51,979 nucleotides of DNA. Source: a virus. Made by a program: the position numbers and the translations under genes. Below the pieces are notes generated by a model that had not been told where the DNA came from, searched no databases, and saw nothing but the letters and a program-made list of their open reading frames with translations. How positions within the stretch are numbered: position 1 is the first letter of the stretch; each line of letters starts with the position of its first letter. Below, in pieces: positions 1 to 8,437 of this stretch. The DNA is taken from positions 1 to 51,979 of the IMG/VR virus record IMGVR_UViG_3300007734_000722; one strand, written 5' to 3'.

Positions 1-1101
1 AAACACTGGCAGCGTAAAAGGAAGATCATATCCAGTTCCACCAGTAACTTGTACACATAACGGATCTGTTTCCCACCCGCATGTCAAAGGTAATAAGTTT
101 AGATACTCAGGACACTCACAGGCATCAGGAACAGTGTTGACTGATACAACATTGCTTCCACCTACAATAGTTACAAATGCAGCGTACCCCGGTGTACTTG
201 GAGATACAGAGTATGACTGCAGTGTTGCTTTGCCAGTCAGACTTGCCGTGCGACCAAAACCAAACAGTGCCCCAATCGTTGCCTTTGCACTAATGGCAGA
301 CGTTTGCGGAAATTGACCTGCAGAGGTTAGTGTTGATGATGCACTAATAGATGTAGCACCAACGAATGACCCAATACTACTAAGCGTCCCAGCTGCGGAT
401 AGATTTGATGCGCCAACACGTGTAGCCGATGACGTTAAGGTTGAGCTTGCGCTTACACTAGACGATGCGTTCCGTATCCCATTTCCAGTTAAAGTGCTAC
501 TTGCACTAATTGCAGAAGATACGTTTGTAGCCGATACAACTGTGCCAGTACCAGCCAAGGTACTAGAGGTGGATATAGCACTAGTAAAATTAAATGTAAG
601 TAATGGAGTAAGTGTTGCTGAAGCACTTATACTAGATGCCGCTGACCCAGTTGGTGATGCCAACACGGTACTCGATCCACTAATCGCAGACCCAGTATTA
701 AATTGAAATGAACCAGATAAAGTAGTACCTGCACTTATTGACGCAGATCGAGGAAATGTTGGATTACTTGTTAATGTACTAGAGCCAGATAATGCTGACG
801 TACGAACAAATTGTATTGATGCAGTTAGTGTAGATGAACTACTTTGTGCCGATGCGCCAACAAACGATGCATTAGATGTTAATGTACTAGAACCACTTAT
901 TGCAGATGCACCAACAAATGATCCAGTACTAGTAAGTGTACTACTGGAGCTTATCGACGCAGAGCGGACAAAAGATGGAGACGCAGATAGCGTAGATGAG
1001 CCACTAAGGCTTGCTGTGCCAGTCGTTGTTGTTGACGGTGCAGCAAGCCTTGCAGCTATAAAGGCTACTGTTATATAGCCAGCGCCAAGCGGTCCAGCCA
1101 T
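1..1101 (-). CDS. Repeat-rich tail appendage/fibre protein, C-terminus beyond window
   Basis: The minus-strand frame opens at the ATG at 1101 and has no stop down to base 1, so 367 residues are visible and the C-terminus lies outside. Residues about 29-300 consist of roughly 15 tandem units of 18 residues (54 bp) with the core S-A-[IL]-S-x-S-S-T-L-T, for example ASAISGSSTLTSNASFVG. One unit carries a 5-residue insertion. Ser/Thr/Gly-rich repeats of this kind usually form a beta-solenoid or stacked beta-strand shaft. A short Cys cluster (CEC, TCGW, LCV) follows before the window edge. It is the last visible gene of the appendage set, 4 nt after the 172-aa gene and probably translationally coupled, as no good ribosome site is visible. 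The appendage role is inferred from composition and position; no database family is recognised. Confidence 0.8.
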   Translation of the reverse strand, partial: MAGPLGAGYITVAFIAARLAAPSTTTTGTASLSGSSTLSASPSFVRSASISSSSTLTSTGSFVGASAISGSSTLTSNASFVGASAQSSSSTLTASIQFVRTSALSGSSTLTSNPTFPRSASISAGTTLSGSFQFNTGSAISGSSTVLASPTGSAASSISASATLTPLLTFNFTSAISTSSTLAGTGTVVSATNVSSAISASSTLTGNGIRNASSSVSASSTLTSSATRVGASNLSAAGTLSSIGSFVGATSISASSTLTSAGQFPQTSAISAKATIGALFGFGRTASLTGKATLQSYSVSPSTPGYAAFVTIVGGSNVVSVNTVPDACECPEYLNLLPLTCGWETDPLCVQVTGGTGYDLPFTLPVF

Positions 1102-1105
1102 TAGA

Positions 1106-1624
1106 TTAGTCTAACGCTACAGAAATTGCTCCAGCAGCAAATGTAATAGACTGGCCAATAGCTAGTGAAACACTACCTCCAGTCAGGTCTCCGTAATACA
1201 GAACAGATGCATCAGTAGCCATGTTGGCTGGCGTGGCGTTTACTGTGGCTGAATAACAAATAGCAATACCTACAATTCCATTGTTTGCAGCACCAGTTGC
1301 TGTAAACGTAAGTGCGTTTGCGTTTACAAGCGATGCACCACCGCTTGAGGCTACGTTAGTACCAGCTCCTGTAGAAAACTGCTGACCAGATGTCCCGACA
1401 AAAGCTGGGCGAGTCGTGTATGCACCAGCCGATGCTAATTCAACTAACGTACCGTCGCTAGTCGCTGTCGTTAGGAATGCCAAATACAACGGCATGAGCG
1501 ATGCACCCGTACCAGTTGTATATGTAAGCGTATTACTACCAGTGACAGCCAACGAGCCACCACGTAGAGTAAGGTTTAAAATATTCGATTCAAGAGAACT
1601 AGAAAATGCTGTACCTGCTGGCAT
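1106..1624 (-). CDS. Small tail-fibre/appendage-like structural protein (172 aa)
   Basis: A Ser/Thr/Gly/Ala-rich 172-residue protein with alternating hydrophobic pattern, no signal peptide and almost no charge. Its end (LYYGDLTGGSVSLAIGQSIT followed by FAAGAISVALD) resembles the C-terminus of small phage tail-fibre-like proteins, where a YGDL turn precedes a final beta hairpin. It starts 2 nt after the stop of the upstream 337-aa gene, with an AGGTAGG-type ribosome site inside that gene. Role as a virion surface protein is inferred from composition and neighbours. Confidence 0.7.
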   Translation of the reverse strand: MPAGTAFSSSLESNILNLTLRGGSLAVTGSNTLTYTTGTGASLMPLYLAFLTTATSDGTLVELASAGAYTTRPAFVGTSGQQFSTGAGTNVASSGGASLVNANALTFTATGAANNGIVGIAICYSATVNATPANMATDASVLYYGDLTGGSVSLAIGQSITFAAGAISVALD

Positions 1625-1626
1625 AA

Positions 1627-2640
1627 TTACGTACCTACCTTTACGATTGGATCAGCACTTACACTTGTAGTAATAGGCTGAGACCATATAACGGATGTGT
1701 CCGCTTCATTGTACACATCAACCTGCGTACCTGTACTTGCATCAACTTTGTTTCGCAAAATACGTAACGCATTTCTTACTGTCCGACCACTAGATGTGGT
1801 GGACACTTCATTACCTGAACTATCTAAGTTACGGGCAAGGATAGCGTCTGCTATCTCTGCTGTAGCTGTTGCTGCCAACTCATCACTCCCAATAGCATCG
1901 GTGGCAATGGCAGCAGCATTAATAGCACCAGCTGCAAATGAACCAGTAGTAATACCGCCTGTAGCTACAGACCCAACTGATCCAGTTACATTACCAGTAA
2001 CACTTCCAACGGAACCTGTTGTTGAGAATGTTTGTGAAGTAGCCAGCGAGTATCCAGTCTTGTCGTTATTTGTGCCAACGGTAGTCGCACCACCAACAGT
2101 AATTGCTAATGTTGAGAAGTTTGTCGGGAATGTTTGTGTAAGAGAATAACCAGTTTTGTCGTTGTTAGTTGCTACCGTGACAGCGCCAGCAGCATTTCCA
2201 ATAGGCAGTGATCCAGCAGTGCCCTGTGCTACGTTAGGTATAGCAGTTAAGCCAAGACGTACTGCATCATCAGGATTAAACGCAACAATCTGATACTCAA
2301 GTAAAACAGGAGCCATGTTAGTCGCACCCTTCAACATTACGATAGCTTTATCTGCGCCAGCTGTTGCAAACACGGCATTTGGTATGTCAAATCTATATAG
2401 CCCCGGCATGTTTGTGCCATCAACGGCAACAAATCCACCAGATGAATATGCGCCAGTAGCTGTCTGCGTAACTAATGGAATGTTTACTCTTGCACCTCGC
2501 TCAACACAGTAATCAGCCGTAAGTCCAGCAGAGTTAAACACTAAACCAGTTAAACCTGCGCCAGTAGATACAGATGAGTTTTGGATAAACACATACTCTG
2601 TACGGCTAGTGTTGTTAATCTGTACTAATTGTTTAGCCAT
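1627..2640 (-). CDS. BppU-like baseplate/appendage protein, second copy (337 aa)
   Basis: The N-terminal about 125 residues look like a phage upper-baseplate/appendage domain: beta-rich, with GLYRFDIPNAVF followed by a hydrophobic strand pair. The middle is a low-complexity Gly/Ser/Val stretch (GSVGSVTGNVTGSVGSV). The last about 90 residues form a module, ADAILARNLDSSG then RTVRNALRILRNKV then a GT-VDVYNEADTS strand, that is also found at the C-terminus of the 396-aa protein at 3745-4935. The gene overlaps the upstream 370-aa gene by 8 nt. Probably an appendage attachment subunit; the exact place in the virion is not known. Confidence 0.75.
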   Translation of the reverse strand: MAKQLVQINNTSRTEYVFIQNSSVSTGAGLTGLVFNSAGLTADYCVERGARVNIPLVTQTATGAYSSGGFVAVDGTNMPGLYRFDIPNAVFATAGADKAIVMLKGATNMAPVLLEYQIVAFNPDDAVRLGLTAIPNVAQGTAGSLPIGNAAGAVTVATNNDKTGYSLTQTFPTNFSTLAITVGGATTVGTNNDKTGYSLATSQTFSTTGSVGSVTGNVTGSVGSVATGGITTGSFAAGAINAAAIATDAIGSDELAATATAEIADAILARNLDSSGNEVSTTSSGRTVRNALRILRNKVDASTGTQVDVYNEADTSVIWSQPITTSVSADPIVKVGT

Positions 2641-3745
2641 TAATTCCTCCGCTTAATCCGGGATGTACTATCATTCCGCTTCCAGATGCAGTAGCTACAG
2701 GTGTTGCATCAATTTGTGCAAATGGCAATGCCTGATAACTTGCAGTCGAGAATGATAAAAACGCTCCAGACGTTCCGTTTCTACTAACAACATCCAGCGA
2801 TAGTATTTCTCCATTAAATGTTTGAGAACTGTCTGTCGTATTTTGTATATGAAAATACTGAAGCGTTTTTTCAAAGTCGTTTTCAACTACAAAGAAGTAC
2901 GTAGTTCCACCAGTTAATGTTGGGCTAGTTGTAAAGTTAAAAGAATAGTTGCCAACAGTTTGAGTACCAACTCGCTGAAGTCCATGCGTGTATGATGGAC
3001 TAGATGCCACAGTTGTTGTTCCTGCAGTATCTAAAATACGTCCCGTATATGTACCAGTAGTTTGCGCTGCTGCACTTAAGCGCAAGCCTTTGATGACTAT
3101 CTCATTTAAAGTGTAATTAAAACCTGTAGGCAGACTAAATCTAAATCCAGTTTCTGACGTAACAGCTGAAGTCGCTGTTGTACTTTGAGGCAAAGCACGA
3201 GTGCACTTGTTTGAATACCATGTAGTTGCTGACCCAATAGATAAGTTCGGGTATCCAGCAGCTGGAGTTACTCCGTTTACGTTGTATTCATCAATATTTA
3301 ATGCATACGCTGTGCTAGTAGCATAGGCACAGTTGAAACCACAACCTGCTCCAAATGTGGTACCCGGAAAGATACGCAATGCATATCGTTGACCTTTTGT
3401 TAATGCGGAGGTGAGCGTCATTGTAAATTGAACAATTTCACCGGGAGGCATTGTGCCAATGTCGTTATCAATGTTTGCAGTACCCGAAAGCGGTGCTGCA
3501 CTATTCCACACGCCTACACCAGCTTGAATAGAAATGTCATAGAGTCTTGCTGAGACATTTTCGCCACCATTATTAGTGTTGGTAGCGCATTGAATGGCAA
3601 TCCTAAAACTTGCCCCATTAGCAAAATCAGCTGGAGAAATAAATACCAACGAAAATCCAGCCGTAGCACTAGCAGTCTGAATAGTCCTTAAGGCGTATGT
3701 GTAATCAGATGGACCAAATGGAAAGAATGTATTGAACTTTGCCAT
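2633..3745 (-). CDS. Two-lobed beta-sandwich appendage protein, second copy (370 aa)
   Basis: Begins MAKFNTFFPFGPSDYTYALR. Two beta-rich lobes are visible, each containing a strand like LTKGQRYALRIFPG (first lobe) or LTGGTTYFFVVEND (second lobe), separated by a short W/Y-containing linker (TTWYSNK). The same plan is seen in the 366-aa protein at 4935-6035, so the two look like paralogues. Start and upstream stop share TAATG. Carbohydrate-binding or receptor-binding function is possible for such lobes, but this is inference. Confidence 0.72.
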   Translation of the reverse strand: MAKFNTFFPFGPSDYTYALRTIQTASATAGFSLVFISPADFANGASFRIAIQCATNTNNGGENVSARLYDISIQAGVGVWNSAAPLSGTANIDNDIGTMPPGEIVQFTMTLTSALTKGQRYALRIFPGTTFGAGCGFNCAYATSTAYALNIDEYNVNGVTPAAGYPNLSIGSATTWYSNKCTRALPQSTTATSAVTSETGFRFSLPTGFNYTLNEIVIKGLRLSAAAQTTGTYTGRILDTAGTTTVASSPSYTHGLQRVGTQTVGNYSFNFTTSPTLTGGTTYFFVVENDFEKTLQYFHIQNTTDSSQTFNGEILSLDVVSRNGTSGAFLSFSTASYQALPFAQIDATPVATASGSGMIVHPGLSGGING

Positions 3746-4935
3746 TATGCAGTACCACCATCAGGGTTAACCGTCACGTCAGCAGTATTACTCAATGTTC
3801 CTTCCCATGCTGCTGTTTGATCATCTTCTTTGTACACGGACATTGTCCCGCTATTTACAATCACCCTATTACGCATAGCTCTCAGGGCAGACCGAACAGT
3901 ACGCTCATTCATCACGTCATTGCTTGACCCTGAACTATCTAGCAATCTGCCTAGTAACGCATCGGCAATCTGTGTTCTCTTATGCACGTGGATAGGAATA
4001 ATTGAAAACGCATCACCCGGTTGAGGCTCAGATGTAAGTGGGTCTTCCGTTGTAATAAATCCGTTTGTTTGTAGATATTCCGTGACTGGAACAGATTGAC
4101 CAGTACAAGCTCCCGTTGTAAACACAATGGTTTGCTCGTCGTATGTTTCGTTAATAGCGGTTAAGTTTGTGCTAAACGAGCTAAATGTGGCGGGAACCGT
4201 ACTGGTTACAAGACCTGTAACTCCAGTGTAAACAGAAGCTAGGTCACGTAATATCCTTCCTGCTGATCCAGATATAGAGTGTGTTGATAAAAGTTCATCC
4301 CATACTGCATCTACAAGTTCATTTACAAATGTAAGATCTGTTGCAGTGTTGGTTATGACGTTAGGCTGAAACTCGTGCACGTCGGCAGCTGCATGATGTG
4401 ACCCAGTAATAGATACTTGATGTTGTGCTGACTGCGACAATAATGGATATCCACTAAACGAATCATAGGTGGTAAATCGTGCGTTAGATGAAAGTGGATC
4501 ATTAGCAAGTCGTAAATTAATTGCTGAGTTACCAAACGTAGATGATGTTATAGCACCAGCTGTTAGTGACCTCGTCGTATGTGACCAGATATCGCTAACT
4601 GTAGGAGCAGTAGAAGATGTCAGAGGATCGCCTGAATAAACATAACCAACTGCTTGGACTGGTCGCATGACTGCATCTGAAATCGTGACAGTTATTATGC
4701 CGACTGTATCCAGTAATGCTTGCGTAAGTTCGTGAAACCACAGTCCATTGCTAATGTGCGTAAACGCTGGATTTAATACAGTTATTGCTGGTGTAACACC
4801 ATTCTTAGTAACTTGAACTAGCGTTGAAACACTTAAACCAGTTGTGACTGGAGTGTATCCATCAGCTGCAGCAGCTGCATAAAAAAATATACGCCTGCGT
4901 ACGCCATTAGTTTCGTTCTGTGTAAATTGAAACAT
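3745..4935 (-). CDS. BppU-like baseplate/appendage protein, first copy (396 aa)
   Basis: N-terminal domain of about 120 residues with IFFYAAAAADGYTP and a GLWFHEL strand, similar in plan to the 337-aa protein downstream. Residues 310-396 hold the shared module: IADALLGRLLDSSGSSNDV, then RTVRSALRAMRNRV, then GTMSVYKEDDQTAAWEG. The region between carries a TxxFSSFSTN stretch and a charged TEDPLTSEPQPGD loop. It overlaps its downstream neighbour by one base and its upstream neighbour likewise, so the appendage genes are probably translated as a coupled set. Likely virion surface protein. Confidence 0.75.
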   Translation of the reverse strand: MFQFTQNETNGVRRRIFFYAAAAADGYTPVTTGLSVSTLVQVTKNGVTPAITVLNPAFTHISNGLWFHELTQALLDTVGIITVTISDAVMRPVQAVGYVYSGDPLTSSTAPTVSDIWSHTTRSLTAGAITSSTFGNSAINLRLANDPLSSNARFTTYDSFSGYPLLSQSAQHQVSITGSHHAAADVHEFQPNVITNTATDLTFVNELVDAVWDELLSTHSISGSAGRILRDLASVYTGVTGLVTSTVPATFSSFSTNLTAINETYDEQTIVFTTGACTGQSVPVTEYLQTNGFITTEDPLTSEPQPGDAFSIIPIHVHKRTQIADALLGRLLDSSGSSNDVMNERTVRSALRAMRNRVIVNSGTMSVYKEDDQTAAWEGTLSNTADVTVNPDGGTA

Positions 4936-6035
4936 TAGTTAATACCTGCGTTTATTGTATACCGAGATGCTGCTGTCAATGAGCCGGGTGGAAGTGGATT
5001 AGCTGCAAACGTAGTGACATCAGGGTTTATACACCACCTTATCAATCCTGATTCAGTCCATACATTCGTTGTAAGATTTGCCTCGACACCAAACATTGCA
5101 ACGTCACTTAGGCTATCTGCGTCCTGTGACCTAACAAATGTAACTTTGGGTACAGTAAATGCATCTCCACTGGAAGCGATTCCTACTAAGTATTTAATGC
5201 CTGTTGTAAGTATCTGTTCAGTGTCAAATGGTATATACATCGAACCTTGCTGACCTTGCCAATACGCAATTTGCGCAGATGGCACTCCACCATTACCCAG
5301 TGTTTTACTTGTAATCAATGTAGGTGGATAAGATGTTGCATTGTAGAGCCTAAGAGATGATGTCTGAAAATTAGCATTAGTAGCTATCGGAACTTGCACT
5401 CCTTGAAGTCTATATGTCCCACCCATTGAAGTTGGGACTGTAAATGCCGTACCAGCAAATCCAGCATTACCAAATGGTGGTGCTACGTTAGGCCAGTTTG
5501 AAGTTGAAACTGGGTATCCATATGACTGAGTAGCATCTGCTATTCCCCACCTAAATGGTTGCGTAGAACCACTTGACGATGTAAATGCAAATGGAGATCC
5601 AGACAATTGAGCGTAATCTCGTTTTGATTGTTGTTGACCTTGTACAACACTCAGTCCACCACTCCATGTGCCATAAGATTCAATCCCGATAGCATAAGTA
5701 GTTCCACGAGTAATACTTTGTGGCGTTGTTAGATTCCACCAAACAAAAGTCGGTGTTGAAATACCAGCCGTAACACTAATTGGATTTGCATCTGTATATG
5801 TTTTAGTCCCGGAATTTGGTGTATACCCAGAGACGTATTGCCACATCGCAATACGCACTGGAGGTGTTCCCGATGAACTATTTACACACATCCCAAACTG
5901 CGTAATAGTCATGGTTTTCTCTGCTGTAAAAACCATCATTACATATTGGCCAGTAGCACTAAAACCAAAACTAGGTTCCGACCCACTAGCTCCTTGGAAT
6001 ACTGTAGAAAACCGACCCATTACGTCTAGAATCAT
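4935..6035 (-). CDS. Two-lobed beta-sandwich appendage protein, first copy (366 aa)
   Basis: An open frame extends to an ATG at 6050, but the ATG at 6035 is preferred. It overlaps the upstream stop as ATGA and has GGGTGA seven bases before it, giving MILDVMGRFSTVFQG. The protein has two beta-rich lobes with ITRGTTYAIGIES in the first and LTTGIKYLVGIASS in the second, and Trp-rich strands (TFVWWNL, FRWGIAD). The architecture matches the protein at 2633-3745. Probably a receptor-facing or carbohydrate-binding tail protein; that function is inferred. Confidence 0.75.
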   Translation of the reverse strand: MILDVMGRFSTVFQGASGSEPSFGFSATGQYVMMVFTAEKTMTITQFGMCVNSSSGTPPVRIAMWQYVSGYTPNSGTKTYTDANPISVTAGISTPTFVWWNLTTPQSITRGTTYAIGIESYGTWSGGLSVVQGQQQSKRDYAQLSGSPFAFTSSSGSTQPFRWGIADATQSYGYPVSTSNWPNVAPPFGNAGFAGTAFTVPTSMGGTYRLQGVQVPIATNANFQTSSLRLYNATSYPPTLITSKTLGNGGVPSAQIAYWQGQQGSMYIPFDTEQILTTGIKYLVGIASSGDAFTVPKVTFVRSQDADSLSDVAMFGVEANLTTNVWTESGLIRWCINPDVTTFAANPLPPGSLTAASRYTINAGIN

Positions 6036-6292
6036 GACGCAATCACCCATACATCATCGGGATCACTAATAGAAAGTGAAGCAGTTTTGCCTGCTATTTT
6101 TTGCTCTGAATAATCCATAATCAATAAGGCCCGTAATAAATCTTTTATACGTGGTGTTATTGATTGACAATATTCTTGCAGTGCTGCGTCGTTGTCAAAC
6201 ACAATGCAATCAGATTCATTCCACCAGACAATTATGCGTCCGTCTGGCAGTTCATCAGCTTTAATCAGTTGTGTTGAATCTGAGTATGTCAC
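6032..6292 (-). CDS. Small acidic hypothetical protein (86 aa)
   Basis: Not recognised. A soluble, acidic 86-residue protein (GRIIVWWNESDCIVF near the N-terminus, then a helical middle IKDLLRALLIMDYSEQ and C-terminal DPDDVWVIAS). Both ends overlap neighbours by four bases (ATGA type), placing it firmly in the late operon between the holin-like gene and the appendage genes. The tryptophan-rich strand and position could fit a tail-associated chaperone or small structural protein, but nothing decides this. Confidence 0.65.
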   Translation of the reverse strand: MTYSDSTQLIKADELPDGRIIVWWNESDCIVFDNDAALQEYCQSITPRIKDLLRALLIMDYSEQKIAGKTASLSISDPDDVWVIAS

Positions 6293-6573
6293 GGACTTAC
6301 CTTTTTAAGTGCACCTTCAATTAACGCATTAAAAGCCTGAACTGTTCGTAATCCTAATGTTCCAAGTAAAAAAGAAAGCCCAATCATCTGATGGGGCTGC
6401 TCCCACCCAAGTTGCTTAGCAACCAGAGGTGTTAAATATATTGCTGATGCAGTGCCTGACAACACAGTTATAAGTCCTTGCATGATGGTTTTAATTTTGT
6501 TCCAGTCAGTACCAATGACTGCACCAATAAAACCAGCAAGTAAAGTGTTCAGGTCAATCTGCAATTTATCCAT
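6289..6573 (-). CDS. Holin-like membrane protein (94 aa)
   Basis: The frame extends to a GTG at 6594, but the ATG at 6573 (MDKLQIDLNTLL) has GAGG seven bases upstream and is preferred. Three hydrophobic stretches are visible: residues about 8-21, 32-52 and 63-80 (MIGLSFLLGTLGL). The protein ends with a basic tail (ALKKVSP). Size, segments and charged C-terminus fit a phage holin, which would open the inner membrane for the endolysin. The CHAP lysin lies far away at 45.6 kb, so this is inferred from topology alone. Confidence 0.5.
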   Translation of the reverse strand: MDKLQIDLNTLLAGFIGAVIGTDWNKIKTIMQGLITVLSGTASAIYLTPLVAKQLGWEQPHQMIGLSFLLGTLGLRTVQAFNALIEGALKKVSP

Positions 6574-6862
6574 CGATATGCCTCGTCGTTTCACTGATCT
6601 TGGTAACCTCCGGTAATCTCGTGGAGAACACGGGCAGATTGCTGTCTTGCCTCATAAAGAAAGCAATCAACGCAGTTGCCATTGCAGGTATACCAGCACG
6701 TAAGCCTTCGACGCTACATAAAAGTAGAGCACGAGTCACCGTACCAAAAGTTGCATTATCAGGAATATGTTGAGTCTTCCAAGAGGCGTCAAACTCTGGA
6801 GCTGCACTAGCCGTAAATGCAGCTAGTGCAACTAAGACTAATCTACCCCAAGCGATTGTCAC
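6566..6862 (-). CDS. Small membrane protein, possible holin partner (98 aa)
   Basis: N-terminal hydrophobic segment (residues 7-21, LVLVALAAFTASAAP) that could be a signal peptide with an Ala-x-Ala site or a membrane anchor. A second hydrophobic helix follows at about 56-69 (GIPAMATALIAFFM), then a charged tail. It overlaps the holin-like gene by 8 nt and the adaptor gene by 4 nt. Two adjacent small membrane proteins suggest a holin/antiholin or spanin-like pair; no family is recognised. Confidence 0.5.
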   Translation of the reverse strand: MTIAWGRLVLVALAAFTASAAPEFDASWKTQHIPDNATFGTVTRALLLCSVEGLRAGIPAMATALIAFFMRQDSNLPVFSTRLPEVTKISETTRHIDG

Positions 6863-7788
6863 TGTTTGCCTCCAGCACTCATAACTGGAGGAACACTAAA
6901 GATTCCGTTGGGTCCTTTATACGATGGGTCTAAACGCATCCATAACTGCATACGGATTTGGTCATACCAATCACCCCAGAATGTACGGCCAACAATAGAT
7001 GGATCATCATAGTTTTTTAATGCAATTTTGCGAGCAGCATAGGCTGGCAATGCTTGCATTAATAAGTCGTCACTAAGAAAAGAAAACGATCCACTATACA
7101 CAGTAAATGTTCCACCAGTACCGCCAGTCGGAATAATTGATGCTCCACCAGATGTTGCTGAAATTTGAAATCCAGATGTAGTAAGTGATACTGCAGATAC
7201 GTAATACGTTACACCAGCGACAATGTTAGTTACAGTTGATGTATCAAAAACAATTTCTTGGTTTGCAACAAATGAGTTAGCTCCTGTTATTGTTGCCGTA
7301 CCAATGGCTATAGTGGCTAAACTTGAGGTTAGTTTTGTTGGTAATCCAGCACCGCGAGCTATAAATGAAATTGCCGTAGATGGTACAGAGTAAAATCCAA
7401 TGTTGCTGTAACCAGCTTCGTACCAGTACGTAGGCTCACCAGAAGTAATAGTGTAGTTAAGGTCATATGACCGTAACTCATTTTCTCCGCATCGGGTAAG
7501 TGGAATTGTTGTGCCGTTGATATGAATTGTAATTGGAAACGCTAGTGCCGATGCACTGAAGTCATATGTTCTTCCCGTGTGTGAACCAACAGATAATGTT
7601 GTTGGTAAGTAAACGCATGTGCGACACAAATCAAAAGCAGCATCGTTTAGATACTGCAATATTCCTGCATTATTTGATGCTGTTGGAGTCGTTCCGTCAC
7701 CAGCTGGTACTTCGGCTATAACTGAGTCATTAGTTTCATTAAGTAACCGCAGTGTTTCTACTTTTAATTCTGTAAAATCAACGGCCAT
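6859..7788 (-). CDS. Connector/adaptor protein with inserted beta domain (309 aa)
   Basis: The N-terminal helix (FTELKVETLRLLNE) and the segment NNAGILQYLNDAAFDLCRTC match the helical start of phage head-tail adaptor proteins that sit under the portal. The C-terminus returns to helices (DDLLMQALPAYAARKIALKN). Between them, residues about 155-235 form a beta domain with IVAGVTYYVSAVSLTTSGFQ followed by SATSGGA. A similar module occurs in the cement-like protein at 8438-9265. It follows another adaptor-like gene directly (start and stop share a base), so two stacked rings are possible. Ring position is inferred. Confidence 0.62.
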   Translation of the reverse strand: MAVDFTELKVETLRLLNETNDSVIAEVPAGDGTTPTASNNAGILQYLNDAAFDLCRTCVYLPTTLSVGSHTGRTYDFSASALAFPITIHINGTTIPLTRCGENELRSYDLNYTITSGEPTYWYEAGYSNIGFYSVPSTAISFIARGAGLPTKLTSSLATIAIGTATITGANSFVANQEIVFDTSTVTNIVAGVTYYVSAVSLTTSGFQISATSGGASIIPTGGTGGTFTVYSGSFSFLSDDLLMQALPAYAARKIALKNYDDPSIVGRTFWGDWYDQIRMQLWMRLDPSYKGPNGIFSVPPVMSAGGKQ

Positions 7789-8435
7789 TACTTTGTCCTC
7801 CGACCATAAGTACTAGCGTAATTATCCACCATAGATAAACGATCTGTGTACTCAGCTTTAAATATCTGATAGCCATTCATGTCACCCATCTGCATTGAAC
7901 GTGCTTGTAGGACTGCATAGACGAGACAGTCGTGAGCAACTTCAGGTAATGGGCATTCAGTAGAATCGGTGTTTGGTAGGGCTGTTCCAGTAGTTGTGTA
8001 CTGCCAGTTATCTCCCGGCTGTGCATATCCTTCAATAAGTAATCCGTTAGCTAACGTCGTCGTCACAGCAGGATACACACTAATATTGTTCATACCACGC
8101 AACACTACAATCTCAGGTCGCGTGTCATCTGGTTGATTTCGCCAGCTGTCAATGTATTGATCTTGATAATCAAACACTCTAATTTTTTGGTACTCGTTAT
8201 TTGTGTCAAGTAATTTAATTACTTTTATACGATAGATGTCTGGAGCACAGTAATCTTTAACGCTTGCTGTCAGATCGAGATATCGTCTGCCAACCAGACA
8301 GTCCGTTTGACGGGCTATCTGATTGGCTTGTTCGATAATTAAATAATCTAGGCCAAATGGATCACGATCCGCATCAGTGCCAAAGTAATTTCTACCAAGC
8401 ATCCTAACATTACGTTTAATTTGACCTAGATTCAT
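7788..8435 (-). CDS. Head-tail connector/adaptor-like protein (215 aa)
   Basis: Begins MNLGQIKRNVRMLGRNYFGT; the helical start with DYLIIEQANQIARQTDCLVG and the central beta strands (RPEIVVLRGMNNISVYP, LLIEGYAQPGDNW) match the layout of short phage adaptor proteins. The C-terminal half has PEVAHDCLVYAVLQARSMQMGD, the helix that typically docks on the portal. Located between the cement-like gene and a second adaptor gene. A podovirus gp4-like or gp16-like role is inferred. Confidence 0.62.
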   Translation of the reverse strand: MNLGQIKRNVRMLGRNYFGTDADRDPFGLDYLIIEQANQIARQTDCLVGRRYLDLTASVKDYCAPDIYRIKVIKLLDTNNEYQKIRVFDYQDQYIDSWRNQPDDTRPEIVVLRGMNNISVYPAVTTTLANGLLIEGYAQPGDNWQYTTTGTALPNTDSTECPLPEVAHDCLVYAVLQARSMQMGDMNGYQIFKAEYTDRLSMVDNYASTYGRRTK

Positions 8436-8437
8436 AA

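Noticed and set aside
29-300. 54-bp periodic repeats on the left edge as a CRISPR or VNTR array
   Set aside because: The period is a whole number of codons in an open minus-strand frame, units differ without identical repeats or unique spacers, and they encode the repeat protein.
6032-6862. Classic holin-endolysin-spanin lysis cassette
   Set aside because: Two small membrane proteins are adjacent, but the only lysin is almost 40 kb away and no spanin lipobox is seen.
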